Part shown: positions 1-7,075 of the stretch, one piece after another
Numbering within the stretch: position 1 is the first letter of the stretch
Layout: each line of letters begins with the position of its first letter
DNA from: Miltoncostaeales bacterium
Lineage (GTDB): Bacteria > Actinomycetota > Thermoleophilia > Miltoncostaeales > Miltoncostaeaceae
Direction of reading: 5' to 3'
Assembly: GCA_030829765.1 (NCBI GenBank)
Contig: JAUROO010000083.1
Span: forward strand, 1-17,772
DNA length: 17,772 nt
The notes under the pieces: generated by a model
The model's database searches: none
What the model saw: the letters and a program-made list of their open reading frames with translations, nothing else
Told to the model about the DNA's origin: nothing
Translations under genes and position numbers: made by a program

Positions 1-163
1 AACTCGCCGACGCCGCCGCGTGCGAACGGGCTCCGCCCGTGCGCTCACGCGGGTGACCCGCCTGCGGTAGTCGCCAACCGATACACCGGCGCCATCCGCC
101 TCTCGCGCTTTTTCGCCAGGGGAAACACCGAACCCGGCGGCGTCCCGGCACGCGACGGTGGGG
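1..163. other. Non-coding left edge with two short inverted repeats
   Basis: No coding region can be supported here. There are two perfect short inverted repeats: a 6-bp stem with a 3-nt loop at 26-40 (ACGGGC/GCCCGT) and a 5-bp stem with a 3-nt loop at 49-61 (GCGGG/CCCGC). A run of five T occurs at 109-113, but no strong stem sits directly before it, so a rho-independent terminator for either strand is not convincing. The region lies downstream of the response-regulator operon and may contain the end of a gene or RNA lying left of the window. Confidence 0.4.
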
Positions 164-835
164 CTACTCGGGCGGAAGCTCCAGGCGGCGCTCCCCGGCC
201 CAGGCGGCGGCCTGCGACCGGCGCTGGAAGCCCAGCTTGCGGAGGAGCTGCGACACATGGTTGCGCACGGTCTTCTCGGAGAGGTGGAGCACCTCGCCGA
301 TGGCGCGATTGGTGTAGCCCTCGGCGATCAGCGCGAGCATCCTGCGCTCACGGTCGGTGAGCCCGGCCAGCTCGGCCTCGGCCTGCTTGGCCGAGAGCTC
401 ACGGAACTGGCTGAGCAACGCGCCGGTGGCACGGGGGTCGAGCGTGGACGCACCCGATGCGGCGTCGCGGATGGCCTGGGTGAGGCGCTCGGCATCGGCC
501 TGCTTCAGCAGGTAGCCCGACGCCCCGGCCATGACGGCGCCGACGATGGCCTCCTCGTCGGAGTAGGAGGTGAGCATGACCACCCGGATTTCCTCGTTCT
601 CCTGCTTGATGCGGCGGCAGGCATCCACGCCGCTTCCATCGGGCAGACGGATGTCCATCAGCACTACGTCAGGGGTGAGCTGCGCGGCCATCTGAACGGA
701 TTCGGCCACCGACCCGGCCTCGCCCACCACGCGGAATCCGCCGGTGTGGGAGAGCAGCGACCGCAGGCCCAGGCGCACGACGTGGTGGTCGTCGACGATG
801 AGCACGCGGATCGGATCAGTGGGGCTGGGCGTCAT
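164..835 (-). CDS. NarL/FixJ-family response regulator (DosR/DevR-like)
   Basis: A 223-aa DNA-binding response regulator, the output half of a two-component system. The receiver domain (about residues 9-125) has the acidic pair D15-D16, the phospho-acceptor D61 in LMDIRLPDGSG, the switch residue T89 in VMLTS and the conserved K111 in SGYLLK. A linker leads to a LuxR-type helix-turn-helix at about 158-215 (LTDRERRMLALIAEG, then SEKTVRNHVSQLLRKLG), which resembles the DosR/DevR branch of the NarL family. The ATG overlaps the TGA of the upstream kinase by 4 bp and has a very strong ribosome binding site, so the pair is translationally coupled. Partner kinase and family are clear; target genes are unknown. 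Given the operon, control of htpX is a reasonable inference. The stop is TAG. Confidence 0.93.
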   Translation of the reverse strand: MTPSPTDPIRVLIVDDHHVVRLGLRSLLSHTGGFRVVGEAGSVAESVQMAAQLTPDVVLMDIRLPDGSGVDACRRIKQENEEIRVVMLTSYSDEEAIVGAVMAGASGYLLKQADAERLTQAIRDAASGASTLDPRATGALLSQFRELSAKQAEAELAGLTDRERRMLALIAEGYTNRAIGEVLHLSEKTVRNHVSQLLRKLGFQRRSQAAAWAGERRLELPPE

Positions 836-2316
836 GTGCTGATCACCTCATCAGGGACGCCGGACCGGGTGGCCGGCATCTCGGTTGCCTCGACGTCGTC
901 GAGCGGAACGGCCAGCACCACGCGGGTGCCGCCCGTGGGATTCGGTTCGATCACCACCCGGCCGCCAAGGCGACGGGCGCGTTCCTCCATGTTACGGACC
1001 CCGTTGCCATGTCCCTCCGCAGAGCGGTCGGGGATGCGATCGGGAAAGCCGCGGCCGGTGTCGGCCACGAGGAGGTTGATCTCATCGGCCCGGAAGCACA
1101 GGTTCACCTCCACGGCGCACGGGCCGGCATGGCGGGCGACGTTCGCGAGGGCCTCGCGCAGCACATGGCTCAGGTCCTGCCCGGCATCGTCGGGCAGCGG
1201 CCCGCAGGCCTCGATGCCGGAGACGCGATAGGCCACCTCGAAGCTGGGGTCGGCCGCGAAGTCGGTGACGATGCGGTCGAGGTCGGATGCGATTCCGGCA
1301 GGCCCGCCATCGGGCGCCTGGAGACCGCGGATGTACCCGCGCAACCCATCGATCGTCGCGTTCAGGCTCCCCACCACGCGGCGGACCTCGTCCCGCACCT
1401 CGGGGTCGGGGGTATTCAGCGCGATCGCCTCGAGGTGCAGCCCCGAGGCGTAAATCGACTGGATGGTGCCGTCGTGCAGGTCGCGCCCGAAGCGCGCGCG
1501 CTCCTCTGCCACCAGGCGTGCGCGGTCAAGGCCCTCCTCACGCTGCGCGATCTCCACCTCGAAGATGTCGAGCAGCTTGATGAACGCCAGCAGCAGCACC
1601 ACCGCCACCAGGGTGCGCACCACCTCGAGGGGGAAGCCCGTGGCGTCGAACCAGGCCGCCTCGTTCAGGATGCCCCCCGGCGCCCACGGAGCGGGCTCCA
1701 CGACGAATCCCCCGACGATGGCGTAGGCCAGGAATGCGCCTGCGGCCACGGCCGCGTAGGCGCCGATGCCGGACATGCCCTCACGGGGAAGCTGCTCGCG
1801 TTGCAGCCACATGCCGTACGCCGACAGCAGCGCCCCGGGGATCACGAACACGTAGCGCGACAGCGCGGCGCTGGTGGACTCCCACTCCAGGACGCCCCAC
1901 TGCTCCTGGGCCGCCACCATGGTGGAGATGACGATGACGGCGGCCCAGGCCGCGACCGACGCGACGGTCAGCGCGGCCAGGTGCCGCCGCGCCCATGGAA
2001 CCAGCCGCAGCCCGAACTGGAGCAGGAACACCACCGCGACCGTCTGCAGCACGGCACGGATGACCACCAGTGCCTCGATCACCTCGGGCGCGAGGTACGT
2101 GGCCTGGATGGGGATGAACACATAGCCCCACACCACGAGTGCGGAGAGGAAGGCGAACGACGCGAGCCAGATGAGCGACGAGGTCAGCGCCAGGCGGGTT
2201 GCACGCCGTCGCTGCAGCCACAGGGCGAAGCCGAGCGCGAACAGCACCACCCCGTGCACGAACACGAGGAGGGAGTCGTTCTGCTGGAAGAAGGTGCCCA
2301 TCACATGACCGCCCAC
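832..2316 (-). CDS. Membrane sensor histidine kinase (HisKA_3/NarL type)
   Basis: A 494-aa sensor kinase. The N-terminal ~250 residues hold about seven to eight hydrophobic segments (roughly 15-35, 41-66, 80-104, 113-133, 154-170, 184-206, 231-249), giving a membrane-embedded sensor without a recognisable PAS or GAF domain. The dimerisation and phospho-acceptor region follows, with H281 in GRDLHDGTIQSIYASGLHLE, typical of HisKA_3 kinases. The HATPase_c domain has the N box (LREALANVARHAG, N392), the G1 box (ADTGRGF, D419) and the G2 box (GHGNGVRNM, about 435-443). The downstream response regulator overlaps it by 4 bp and is surely the cognate partner. The start may be GTG at 2316 or ATG at 2301; neither has a strong ribosome binding site. 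The signal sensed is unknown. The absence of GAF domains argues against a DosS-type oxygen sensor, despite the DosR-like regulator. Confidence 0.92.
   Translation of the reverse strand: MGGHVMGTFFQQNDSLLVFVHGVVLFALGFALWLQRRRATRLALTSSLIWLASFAFLSALVVWGYVFIPIQATYLAPEVIEALVVIRAVLQTVAVVFLLQFGLRLVPWARRHLAALTVASVAAWAAVIVISTMVAAQEQWGVLEWESTSAALSRYVFVIPGALLSAYGMWLQREQLPREGMSGIGAYAAVAAGAFLAYAIVGGFVVEPAPWAPGGILNEAAWFDATGFPLEVVRTLVAVVLLLAFIKLLDIFEVEIAQREEGLDRARLVAEERARFGRDLHDGTIQSIYASGLHLEAIALNTPDPEVRDEVRRVVGSLNATIDGLRGYIRGLQAPDGGPAGIASDLDRIVTDFAADPSFEVAYRVSGIEACGPLPDDAGQDLSHVLREALANVARHAGPCAVEVNLCFRADEINLLVADTGRGFPDRIPDRSAEGHGNGVRNMEERARRLGGRVVIEPNPTGGTRVVLAVPLDDVEATEMPATRSGVPDEVIST
841..849 (-). promoter_or_regulatory. 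Strong Shine-Dalgarno for the response regulator
   Basis: The minus-strand sequence GAGGTGATC lies inside the last codons of the histidine kinase gene, 5 nt before the ATG at 835. It matches nine consecutive bases of the ideal anti-SD complement GGAGGTGATC. This fixes the start of the response regulator and suggests it is translated at least as efficiently as the kinase. Confidence 0.75.
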
Positions 2317-2341
2317 GCCGGGCTGGTCACTCTAGCCCCCG

Positions 2342-2596
2342 TCAGGAGGAGGCCAGTTCCTCCAACCGCGTGCGGATCTCCTCGAGCGACTCGGCCTGCG
2401 CGGCTGCGACGATCTCGGGCTCCTCCACCAGTGCCCGGCGCTCCATGGGGTTCAGGCGGTTGGTGACGTAGGGGTCCTCCACGATCGCCGCGAGGGAGCG
2501 GCCCTGGCTGAGCTGACCGGTCACGTACTGGATCAGCCGCTTGTGGGCGGCGCTCTCATCCGTGATGAGGCTGGCGATGGTCTCCTTGATGCTCAT
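2342..2596 (-). CDS. Uncharacterised 84-aa acidic helical protein in htpX/two-component operon
   Basis: I do not recognise this small soluble protein. It has no signal peptide or membrane segment and looks mostly alpha-helical, with many charged residues; the C-terminal third (PEIVAAAQAESLEEIRTRLEE) looks like an amphipathic helix. The start is well supported: the ATG at 2596 overlaps the htpX stop (ATGA), and GGGAGG lies 7 nt upstream. The gene ends 25 bp before the histidine kinase start. Its place between a membrane protease and a two-component system, co-translated with the former, suggests an accessory or adaptor role for one of them. That is inference from context only. Confidence 0.75.
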   Translation of the reverse strand: MSIKETIASLITDESAAHKRLIQYVTGQLSQGRSLAAIVEDPYVTNRLNPMERRALVEEPEIVAAAQAESLEEIRTRLEELASS

Positions 2597-3495
2597 GCGA
2601 TGGCCTCCCGGGCCGGGGCCTGGCTCACCCGGCCCGTGGCGCGGAGGCGCCGGATCCGCTCATCCATCGGAGGATGCGTGGAGAAGAGCTTGGTGATGCC
2701 GCGGCCGTGGAACGACGCGAACGGGTTGACGATATACATCTGTGCCGTCGCGGGGTTGGGGTCCATCGGCACGCGCTCCGCGCCGGCCTGCAGCTTCTCG
2801 AGCGCGCTCGCAAGGGGCTCGGTCTCGCCCATCAGCTCGGCACCCGTGCGGTCGGCCTCGTACTCCCGGCCGCGGGAGATGGCCAGTTGGATCATCGTGG
2901 CCGCAATCGGCGCGATGATCATCGCGGCGAGGGTCCCGATGAGGCCGAGACCGCCCTCGTCGTCGCCGCCACCGAAGATCAGCGAGAACTGCAGCCAGTT
3001 GGCGACTGCTGCGATCGCGCCCGCGGCCATGGCGGCGACGCTCGCGATGAGGATGTCCCTGTTCTTGATGTGGGCCATCTCATGCGCCACGACGCCCTCG
3101 AGTTCGCGGGCCGACAGCTGGTACTGGATTCCCTGCGTCACGGCGATCGCCGCATGGCGGGGATTGCGCCCGCAGGCGAATGCATTCGCCTGCTGGTCGG
3201 GTGTCACGTACACGCCCGGCTTCGGCACGCCGGCGCGCCGCGCCAGGCGATCCACCATCGCGTGCAGCTCCGGCGCCTGCTCCGGCGTCACCGCGACGGC
3301 CTTCGACATCTTGAGCGCCATCGGGCCGCTCATCCAGTACATCGCGAAGTTGAACACGACGGCGATGCCGGCCATGAGGATCAGGCCGGTGGCGCCGCCG
3401 ATGAGTCCGCCGAGCAGGATGAGGACCGCCGTGAGGGCGGCCATCAGCATGCCGGTCTTGGCGTAGTTCCAGGCGGTGGTCGCGCCGGAGGTCAT
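2593..3495 (-). CDS. htpX: HtpX-like M48 membrane zinc metalloprotease
   Basis: A 300-aa integral membrane endopeptidase of family M48B. HtpX degrades misfolded or damaged membrane proteins. Two N-terminal hydrophobic segments (about 15-30 and 33-53) precede the zinc motif HEMAH (H138, E139, H142). Two more hydrophobic segments (about 150-175 and 184-206) lie before SRGREYEAD, whose E211 is the expected third zinc ligand. The C-terminal THPPMDERI is also characteristic. Length matches the family (about 280-300 aa). An open frame continues 172 codons upstream, but the homology begins at MTSGATTAWN, and GGAGG lies 4 nt before the ATG at 3495, so this start is preferred. It is first in a minus-strand operon with the 84-aa gene and the two-component genes, divergent from the lipoprotein gene. 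Confidence 0.95.
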   Translation of the reverse strand: MTSGATTAWNYAKTGMLMAALTAVLILLGGLIGGATGLILMAGIAVVFNFAMYWMSGPMALKMSKAVAVTPEQAPELHAMVDRLARRAGVPKPGVYVTPDQQANAFACGRNPRHAAIAVTQGIQYQLSARELEGVVAHEMAHIKNRDILIASVAAMAAGAIAAVANWLQFSLIFGGGDDEGGLGLIGTLAAMIIAPIAATMIQLAISRGREYEADRTGAELMGETEPLASALEKLQAGAERVPMDPNPATAQMYIVNPFASFHGRGITKLFSTHPPMDERIRRLRATGRVSQAPAREAIA

Positions 3496-3545
3496 CGGGC
3501 CTCCAAATCGGGGTCGTGGGACCGGGAATCCCCCGGTTGCGTGCC

Positions 3546-3553
3546 AGTATAAG
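3546..3553. promoter_or_regulatory. Possible overlapping divergent -10 elements
   Basis: In the 68-bp gap between htpX and the lipoprotein gene there is one AT-rich island. On the minus strand it reads TATACT (3551-3546), a good -10 placed to give an htpX leader of about 44 nt. On the plus strand it reads TATAAG (3548-3553), about 5-11 nt before the possible lipoprotein starts. No good -35 box is visible for either, so this is a candidate only. Confidence 0.35.
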
Positions 3554-3563
3554 AGTGGTGGAT

Positions 3564-4184
3564 ATGCGAATCCGACGAGCGGGCGTTGTGCCTCGGTTAA
3601 GACTCGCGGCCGCCTGTACGGCGCTGCTTGCCGTATCCGGAGGCGTGGTCGCAGGCTGCGGCGCGGGAGGACGCGTGGAGCAGCAGGCCCTCGAGGCCGA
3701 CCCGGCACTCGTGCTGCGCGTGCTGCCGACGCGGCCGGGACTGGACATCGCCGGGCCCGAGCGCTCGCCGGGTCCGGACGGCATCGACCGTGCGGCGCTG
3801 GACCGCGCGATACCGGACCTCGTGGACAGCGCGCGTGACGCCGGACTGCGTGACCTGTCGGTGCGGGAGTGGACGGGCCCCGGGGGCGCACGGCTGGTGG
3901 CGGTCGCGGGCCTGTGGGACGACGGTGACGCCGCAGGGGCGATCGGCGGCGAGATCGCGCGCGAGGCCGTGCCCGATGGCAACGCATGGACACCGGTTGA
4001 GTACGGGGCATCCCGCGGATACCGATCGGCGGATGCGCGCGCCCTGAGCGTGGTGATCGGCCGGGTATGGCTATTCGTGCGGGCCGAGGGTCCCGTGGGT
4101 GACGACGCGGTGCTGCGGACGGTCGAGCTCATGCGCAAGGCCGCCGCCCAGCAGGACGAGCGGGGATCGGGCCCCGATGGGTAG
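3564..4184 (+). CDS. Predicted lipoprotein of unknown function
   Basis: A 206-aa secreted protein. The N-terminus is a lipoprotein signal: basic residues (MRIRRAG), a hydrophobic core, then the lipobox VAGC with C32 as the lipidated residue. The mature part is a mixed alpha/beta domain without a motif I recognise; it contains ALDRAIPDLVDSARDAG and ends hydrophilic. GTG codons at 3555 and 3558 and an ATG at 3516 are also in frame. ATG 3564 is preferred because it gives the most normal signal peptide. The last 8 bases overlap the start of hflX, so the two genes are probably co-transcribed. It is expected to be anchored on the outer face of the cytoplasmic membrane. Confidence 0.8.
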   Translation: MRIRRAGVVPRLRLAAACTALLAVSGGVVAGCGAGGRVEQQALEADPALVLRVLPTRPGLDIAGPERSPGPDGIDRAALDRAIPDLVDSARDAGLRDLSVREWTGPGGARLVAVAGLWDDGDAAGAIGGEIAREAVPDGNAWTPVEYGASRGYRSADARALSVVIGRVWLFVRAEGPVGDDAVLRTVELMRKAAAQQDERGSGPDG

Positions 4185-5508
4185 GGAGCTGCAGCGCACC
4201 TATCGCGGCCGCGCCTGGCGCGAGGAGGACCCCGACGACAAGCGCGGCCTGCATGAGGTGGACCGCACCGAGCACGCCGTGATGATCGCCTCCATGGGCT
4301 GCTCCCCCGTGGAGGAGACCGACCGCCTCACCGAGATGGCCGAACTGCTGCACACCGCCGGCGCCACCGTGGTGCATCGCGTGGTCCAGCACCGCGACCG
4401 GCCGGATCCCCGCCTGTACCTGGGCCGCGGGCGCCTCGATGAACTCGTTGAGTGGGTGAAGGAGAACAAGCCCGATCTCGTCGCCTGCGAGGGCGACCTG
4501 TCTGCGGGGCAGCAACGGCACCTGGAGGATCGCCTGAAGACCCGCGTGGTGGACCGGGCGGGGATCATCCTCGACATCTTCGCCCTGCACGCCCAGTCGG
4601 CCGAGGGCAAGCTGCAGGTGGAGCTCGCGCAACTCGAATACTCATACTCGCGGCAGGAGGGGCTGTGGCAGCACCTCGAGCGCCTGGGTGGCGGCGTGGG
4701 AACCCGTGGCCCCGGCGAGAGCCAACTCGAGAGCGACCGCAGGATGATCCGCAACCGCATGGGCGTGCTGCGCAAGCGCCTGGGTGAGGTGGAGCGCAGC
4801 CGCGAGACCATGCGCGAGGAGCGCCTGGCATCACCCACCACCCGCGTGGCCCTGGCCGGATACACCAATGCCGGAAAGTCGAGCCTGATGAACGCGCTCA
4901 CCGGGGCGCACGTGGACGTGGAGGACGCCCTCTTCGAGACCCTTGACGCCACCACGCGCGCGTTCTCGCGGGATGGCATGAAGGTGCTGGTCAGCGACAC
5001 CGTGGGATTCATCCGGCATCTCCCCCACCAACTGGTCGAGTCCTTCCGCTCGACGCTCGAGGAGGTGCGGGACGCACACCTGATCGTCCATGTGGCCGAC
5101 GCCAGCGAGGACGACGAGGGGCGCGCTGCCCGGGCGACCGCCGTCGAGGAGGTGCTCGACGAGATCGGCGCCCATGAGGTGCCGCGATTGCTCGTGCTGA
5201 ACAAGGTGGACCTGCTCGACGACGAGGACCGCCACGCCCTGGCCCGGCGTCACGTGGGGGCCGTGCTGGTATCCGCGCGCACCGGCGAGGGGATCGACGA
5301 CCTGCGCGACCGTCTGCTGGCCACCGCGCGCGCCCGGTGGGAGCGCGTGGAACTTGCGGTCCCCTACGCACGGGGCGATGTCATCTCCGCCGTGTACGCC
5401 CAGGGGCGCGACGTCACCCAGGACGCCGGGCCCGACGGCACCACGATCCGCGCGCTCATGCCGCCGGCCGCCGCCGGCCGGGTGCGCGCGCTCCTCGCCC
5501 GCGGCTAG
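4177..5508 (+). CDS. hflX: GTPase HflX
   Basis: A 443-aa ribosome-associated GTPase; HflX splits stalled or hibernating 70S ribosomes under stress. The N-terminal HflX domain includes YLGRGRLDELVEW (about 81-93) and the family signature GGGVGTRGPGESQLESDRR (about 171-189) after a helical linker. The G domain has G1 GYTNAGKSS (228-236), a G2 threonine in DATTRAF, G3 DTVGF (274-278), G4 NKVD (342-345) and G5 SARTG (366-370). A C-terminal domain (about 385-443) follows. The ATG at 4177 overlaps the lipoprotein gene by 8 bp. An open frame extends further upstream, but the homology and the overlap support this start. Its TAG stop shares a CTAG tetramer with the stop of the convergent L,D-transpeptidase. 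Confidence 0.96.
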   Translation: MGRELQRTYRGRAWREEDPDDKRGLHEVDRTEHAVMIASMGCSPVEETDRLTEMAELLHTAGATVVHRVVQHRDRPDPRLYLGRGRLDELVEWVKENKPDLVACEGDLSAGQQRHLEDRLKTRVVDRAGIILDIFALHAQSAEGKLQVELAQLEYSYSRQEGLWQHLERLGGGVGTRGPGESQLESDRRMIRNRMGVLRKRLGEVERSRETMREERLASPTTRVALAGYTNAGKSSLMNALTGAHVDVEDALFETLDATTRAFSRDGMKVLVSDTVGFIRHLPHQLVESFRSTLEEVRDAHLIVHVADASEDDEGRAARATAVEEVLDEIGAHEVPRLLVLNKVDLLDDEDRHALARRHVGAVLVSARTGEGIDDLRDRLLATARARWERVELAVPYARGDVISAVYAQGRDVTQDAGPDGTTIRALMPPAAAGRVRALLARG

Positions 5509-6524
5509 CTGCGGATGAACACCGGCGTGCCGATGCGCACGCGCGGGTACAGGTTCTCGACGTCCTTCATGTACATGCGGATGCAGCCATGCGATGCTGC
5601 AGACCCGATGGACGAGGGATTGGGCGTGCCGTGCATGCCGATGGCCGGTGCCGAGGTACCGATCCACCGCGTGCCCAGGGGATTGCTCCCGCCGGGCGGC
5701 ACGGGGTCGAGGCCCGCTGCCCACGGGGAGTCGGGCGGGAACCACGTGGGGTTCTTCTGCTTCTGGATCACCGAGTAGTTCCCGGTGGGCGTCGGGTGCG
5801 CAGCCTGACCGATGGCGATCGGATACGTGCGTACGCGCTTCATCGCCGAACCGCCACGCTTGGTGGTGCCGCGATAGAGGCGCAGCTTGAAGTCGCTCTT
5901 GTCGATGACGATCACCGACCCCACCGAGGTCCGGCTGGGCCGCACGCGCTTGCCGATGAGCGCGTACGGACTTGCCGGGCGCGGCGCGGTGAAGGCGGGC
6001 GCGAGCAGGGCGAGCGACTTCGGGACGTTGATCTGCTCGCCAAGGCGGGGCTTGCGGATGATCGGCTGCCTGCCGCGCAGCACCACCAGCGCATCGCGGC
6101 CCTCAACCTCGTACTGGGTGGCGCGCCAGTCCAGCACGCGGCGCAGCTTCGCGCGCGAGATCGACTCGCGCACCGGAAGGTTCACGTACGTGCCCGGGGC
6201 GGGGACCTGCGCAAACGCCTGCATGATGGTTGCGTCCACGTCGGCCCGGTACCCGACGGCATCCGGTCGGATCGCGAACTCCCGCCCGCGGAAGGTCACG
6301 GGCATCGGTGCGCGGCGGCCGGCGACGAATTGGTCGTACACACGCTGGCGGGCGTCAAGGCCCGCGAGGCCCGAGACATCCACGCCCTGGATGAGGACCC
6401 CCGCGGGGATCGTGCCCGCCGGGAACGCGGGGGCATCGGTGGCCTGACCCGCCGCGAGCGCCGGGGCGGCGGCGAGGGCGGCGAGGGCGAGGCGGAACGC
6501 AGGGCGACGGTACGGCAGCGGCAC
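5505..6524 (-). CDS. L,D-transpeptidase (YkuD) with N-terminal PG-binding-like domain
   Basis: A 339-aa exported enzyme that makes 3-3 (L,D) crosslinks in peptidoglycan or attaches proteins to it. A signal peptide covers about residues 1-25 (PALAAGQA at its end). Residues 35-110 (IQGVDVSGLAGLDARQRVYD and onward) resemble the PG_binding_4/VanW-N type of domain. The catalytic YkuD domain is at about 202-338: H298 in GMHGTPNPSSIG and the cysteine motif SHGCIRM (S311, H312, C314, R316), all residues needed for activity. The GTG start at 6524 is supported by GGAG 5 nt upstream. The gene is convergent with hflX, and both end in the same CTAG, so no terminator space exists between them. Confidence 0.94.
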   Translation of the reverse strand: MPLPYRRPAFRLALAALAAAPALAAGQATDAPAFPAGTIPAGVLIQGVDVSGLAGLDARQRVYDQFVAGRRAPMPVTFRGREFAIRPDAVGYRADVDATIMQAFAQVPAPGTYVNLPVRESISRAKLRRVLDWRATQYEVEGRDALVVLRGRQPIIRKPRLGEQINVPKSLALLAPAFTAPRPASPYALIGKRVRPSRTSVGSVIVIDKSDFKLRLYRGTTKRGGSAMKRVRTYPIAIGQAAHPTPTGNYSVIQKQKNPTWFPPDSPWAAGLDPVPPGGSNPLGTRWIGTSAPAIGMHGTPNPSSIGSAASHGCIRMYMKDVENLYPRVRIGTPVFIRS

Positions 6525-6616
6525 GGCTTCTCCGGTGGGCGCGGACGGGCTGGGGGCATGCTAACCACGACCAATGCGGACACCCTGCGCGGGCGTGCGC
6601 GGGGCACGCCCGCCAC
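6525..6616. other. Divergent intergenic region
   Basis: A 92-bp gap between the L,D-transpeptidase and the RsbW-like gene; it may extend to 6673 if the latter starts later. GCATGC at 6556-6561 is a palindrome, and the minus-strand reading TAGCAT is a weak -10 candidate for the transpeptidase. A TTGACG at 6626-6631 looks like a plus-strand -35, but no -10 follows at the usual spacing. Confidence 0.3.
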
Positions 6617-7075
6617 ATGGAACGGTTGACGTACATGCCGTCCCGTATTGGGCGTAGTGTGGCATCACCCGCCGTGATCACCGACTCCCGACACATCGAG
6701 GCCACCATCGGGGATGACCCCGGTGAGATCGCGTCCGTGCGTGCCGCGGTGCACGACCTCGCGAAACGGGCCGGATACGCCGAGCGGGCGGATGACCTCG
6801 CGCTTGCCATCAACGAACTGATCGCGAACGCGCAGGAGCACGGCGCCGCGCCGATCCACGTCGTGGCGGAGGCGGGCGAGGGCGTACACGTCGAGGTACG
6901 GGATGCCGGATGCGGCTTCGACTGGTCCGAGGCCGTGCGCGAGCACCCGCCCCGTCCGGACTCGCGCCGTGGGCGCGGCCTCTGGATCGTGCGCCAACTG
7001 GTCGACCGGGTAACCGTGGAGCGCGACGGCGAGCACGCCACGCGCATCCGCGTGGACCTCGACCAGGCCGCCTAG
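6617..7075 (+). CDS. RsbW-like HATPase (anti-sigma factor/serine kinase type)
   Basis: A small single-domain GHKL ATPase of the HATPase_c_2 type, up to 152 aa. This family phosphorylates anti-anti-sigma partners or binds sigma factors. Numbering from 6617, the N box is LAINELIANAQEHG (E67, N71), the G1 box is VRDAGCGF (D96) and the G2 region is RRGRGLWIVRQLVD (about 117-130). There is no histidine phospho-acceptor domain, so it is not a sensor kinase. The start is uncertain: ATG 6617, ATG 6635, GTG 6659 and GTG 6674 are all in frame, none has a good ribosome binding site, and the family domain begins around residue 20. No sigma factor or STAS-domain partner lies in the window, so its target is unknown. 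Its TAG shares CTAG with the convergent TRIC gene. Confidence 0.85.
   Translation: MERLTYMPSRIGRSVASPAVITDSRHIEATIGDDPGEIASVRAAVHDLAKRAGYAERADDLALAINELIANAQEHGAAPIHVVAEAGEGVHVEVRDAGCGFDWSEAVREHPPRPDSRRGRGLWIVRQLVDRVTVERDGEHATRIRVDLDQAA

Noticed and set aside
95..125. Rho-independent terminator at the T-run 109-113
   Set aside because: The T-run has no stable stem directly before it on either strand, and the nearby inverted repeats are too far away.
1009..2466. 485-codon plus-strand open frame opposite the histidine kinase
   Set aside because: The kinase boxes on the minus strand are unambiguous; the antisense product is His/Arg/Gln-rich and crosses the gene boundaries of the minus-strand operon.
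3496..4011. 172-codon N-terminal extension of htpX
   Set aside because: The extension is Arg/Pro/Ser-rich and antisense to the lipoprotein gene; HtpX homology and GGAGG support ATG 3495.
6626..6660. Sigma-70 promoter with TTGACG at 6626-6631
   Set aside because: No acceptable -10 hexamer occurs 16-18 bp downstream; TATTGG is too close and TAGTGT too far.
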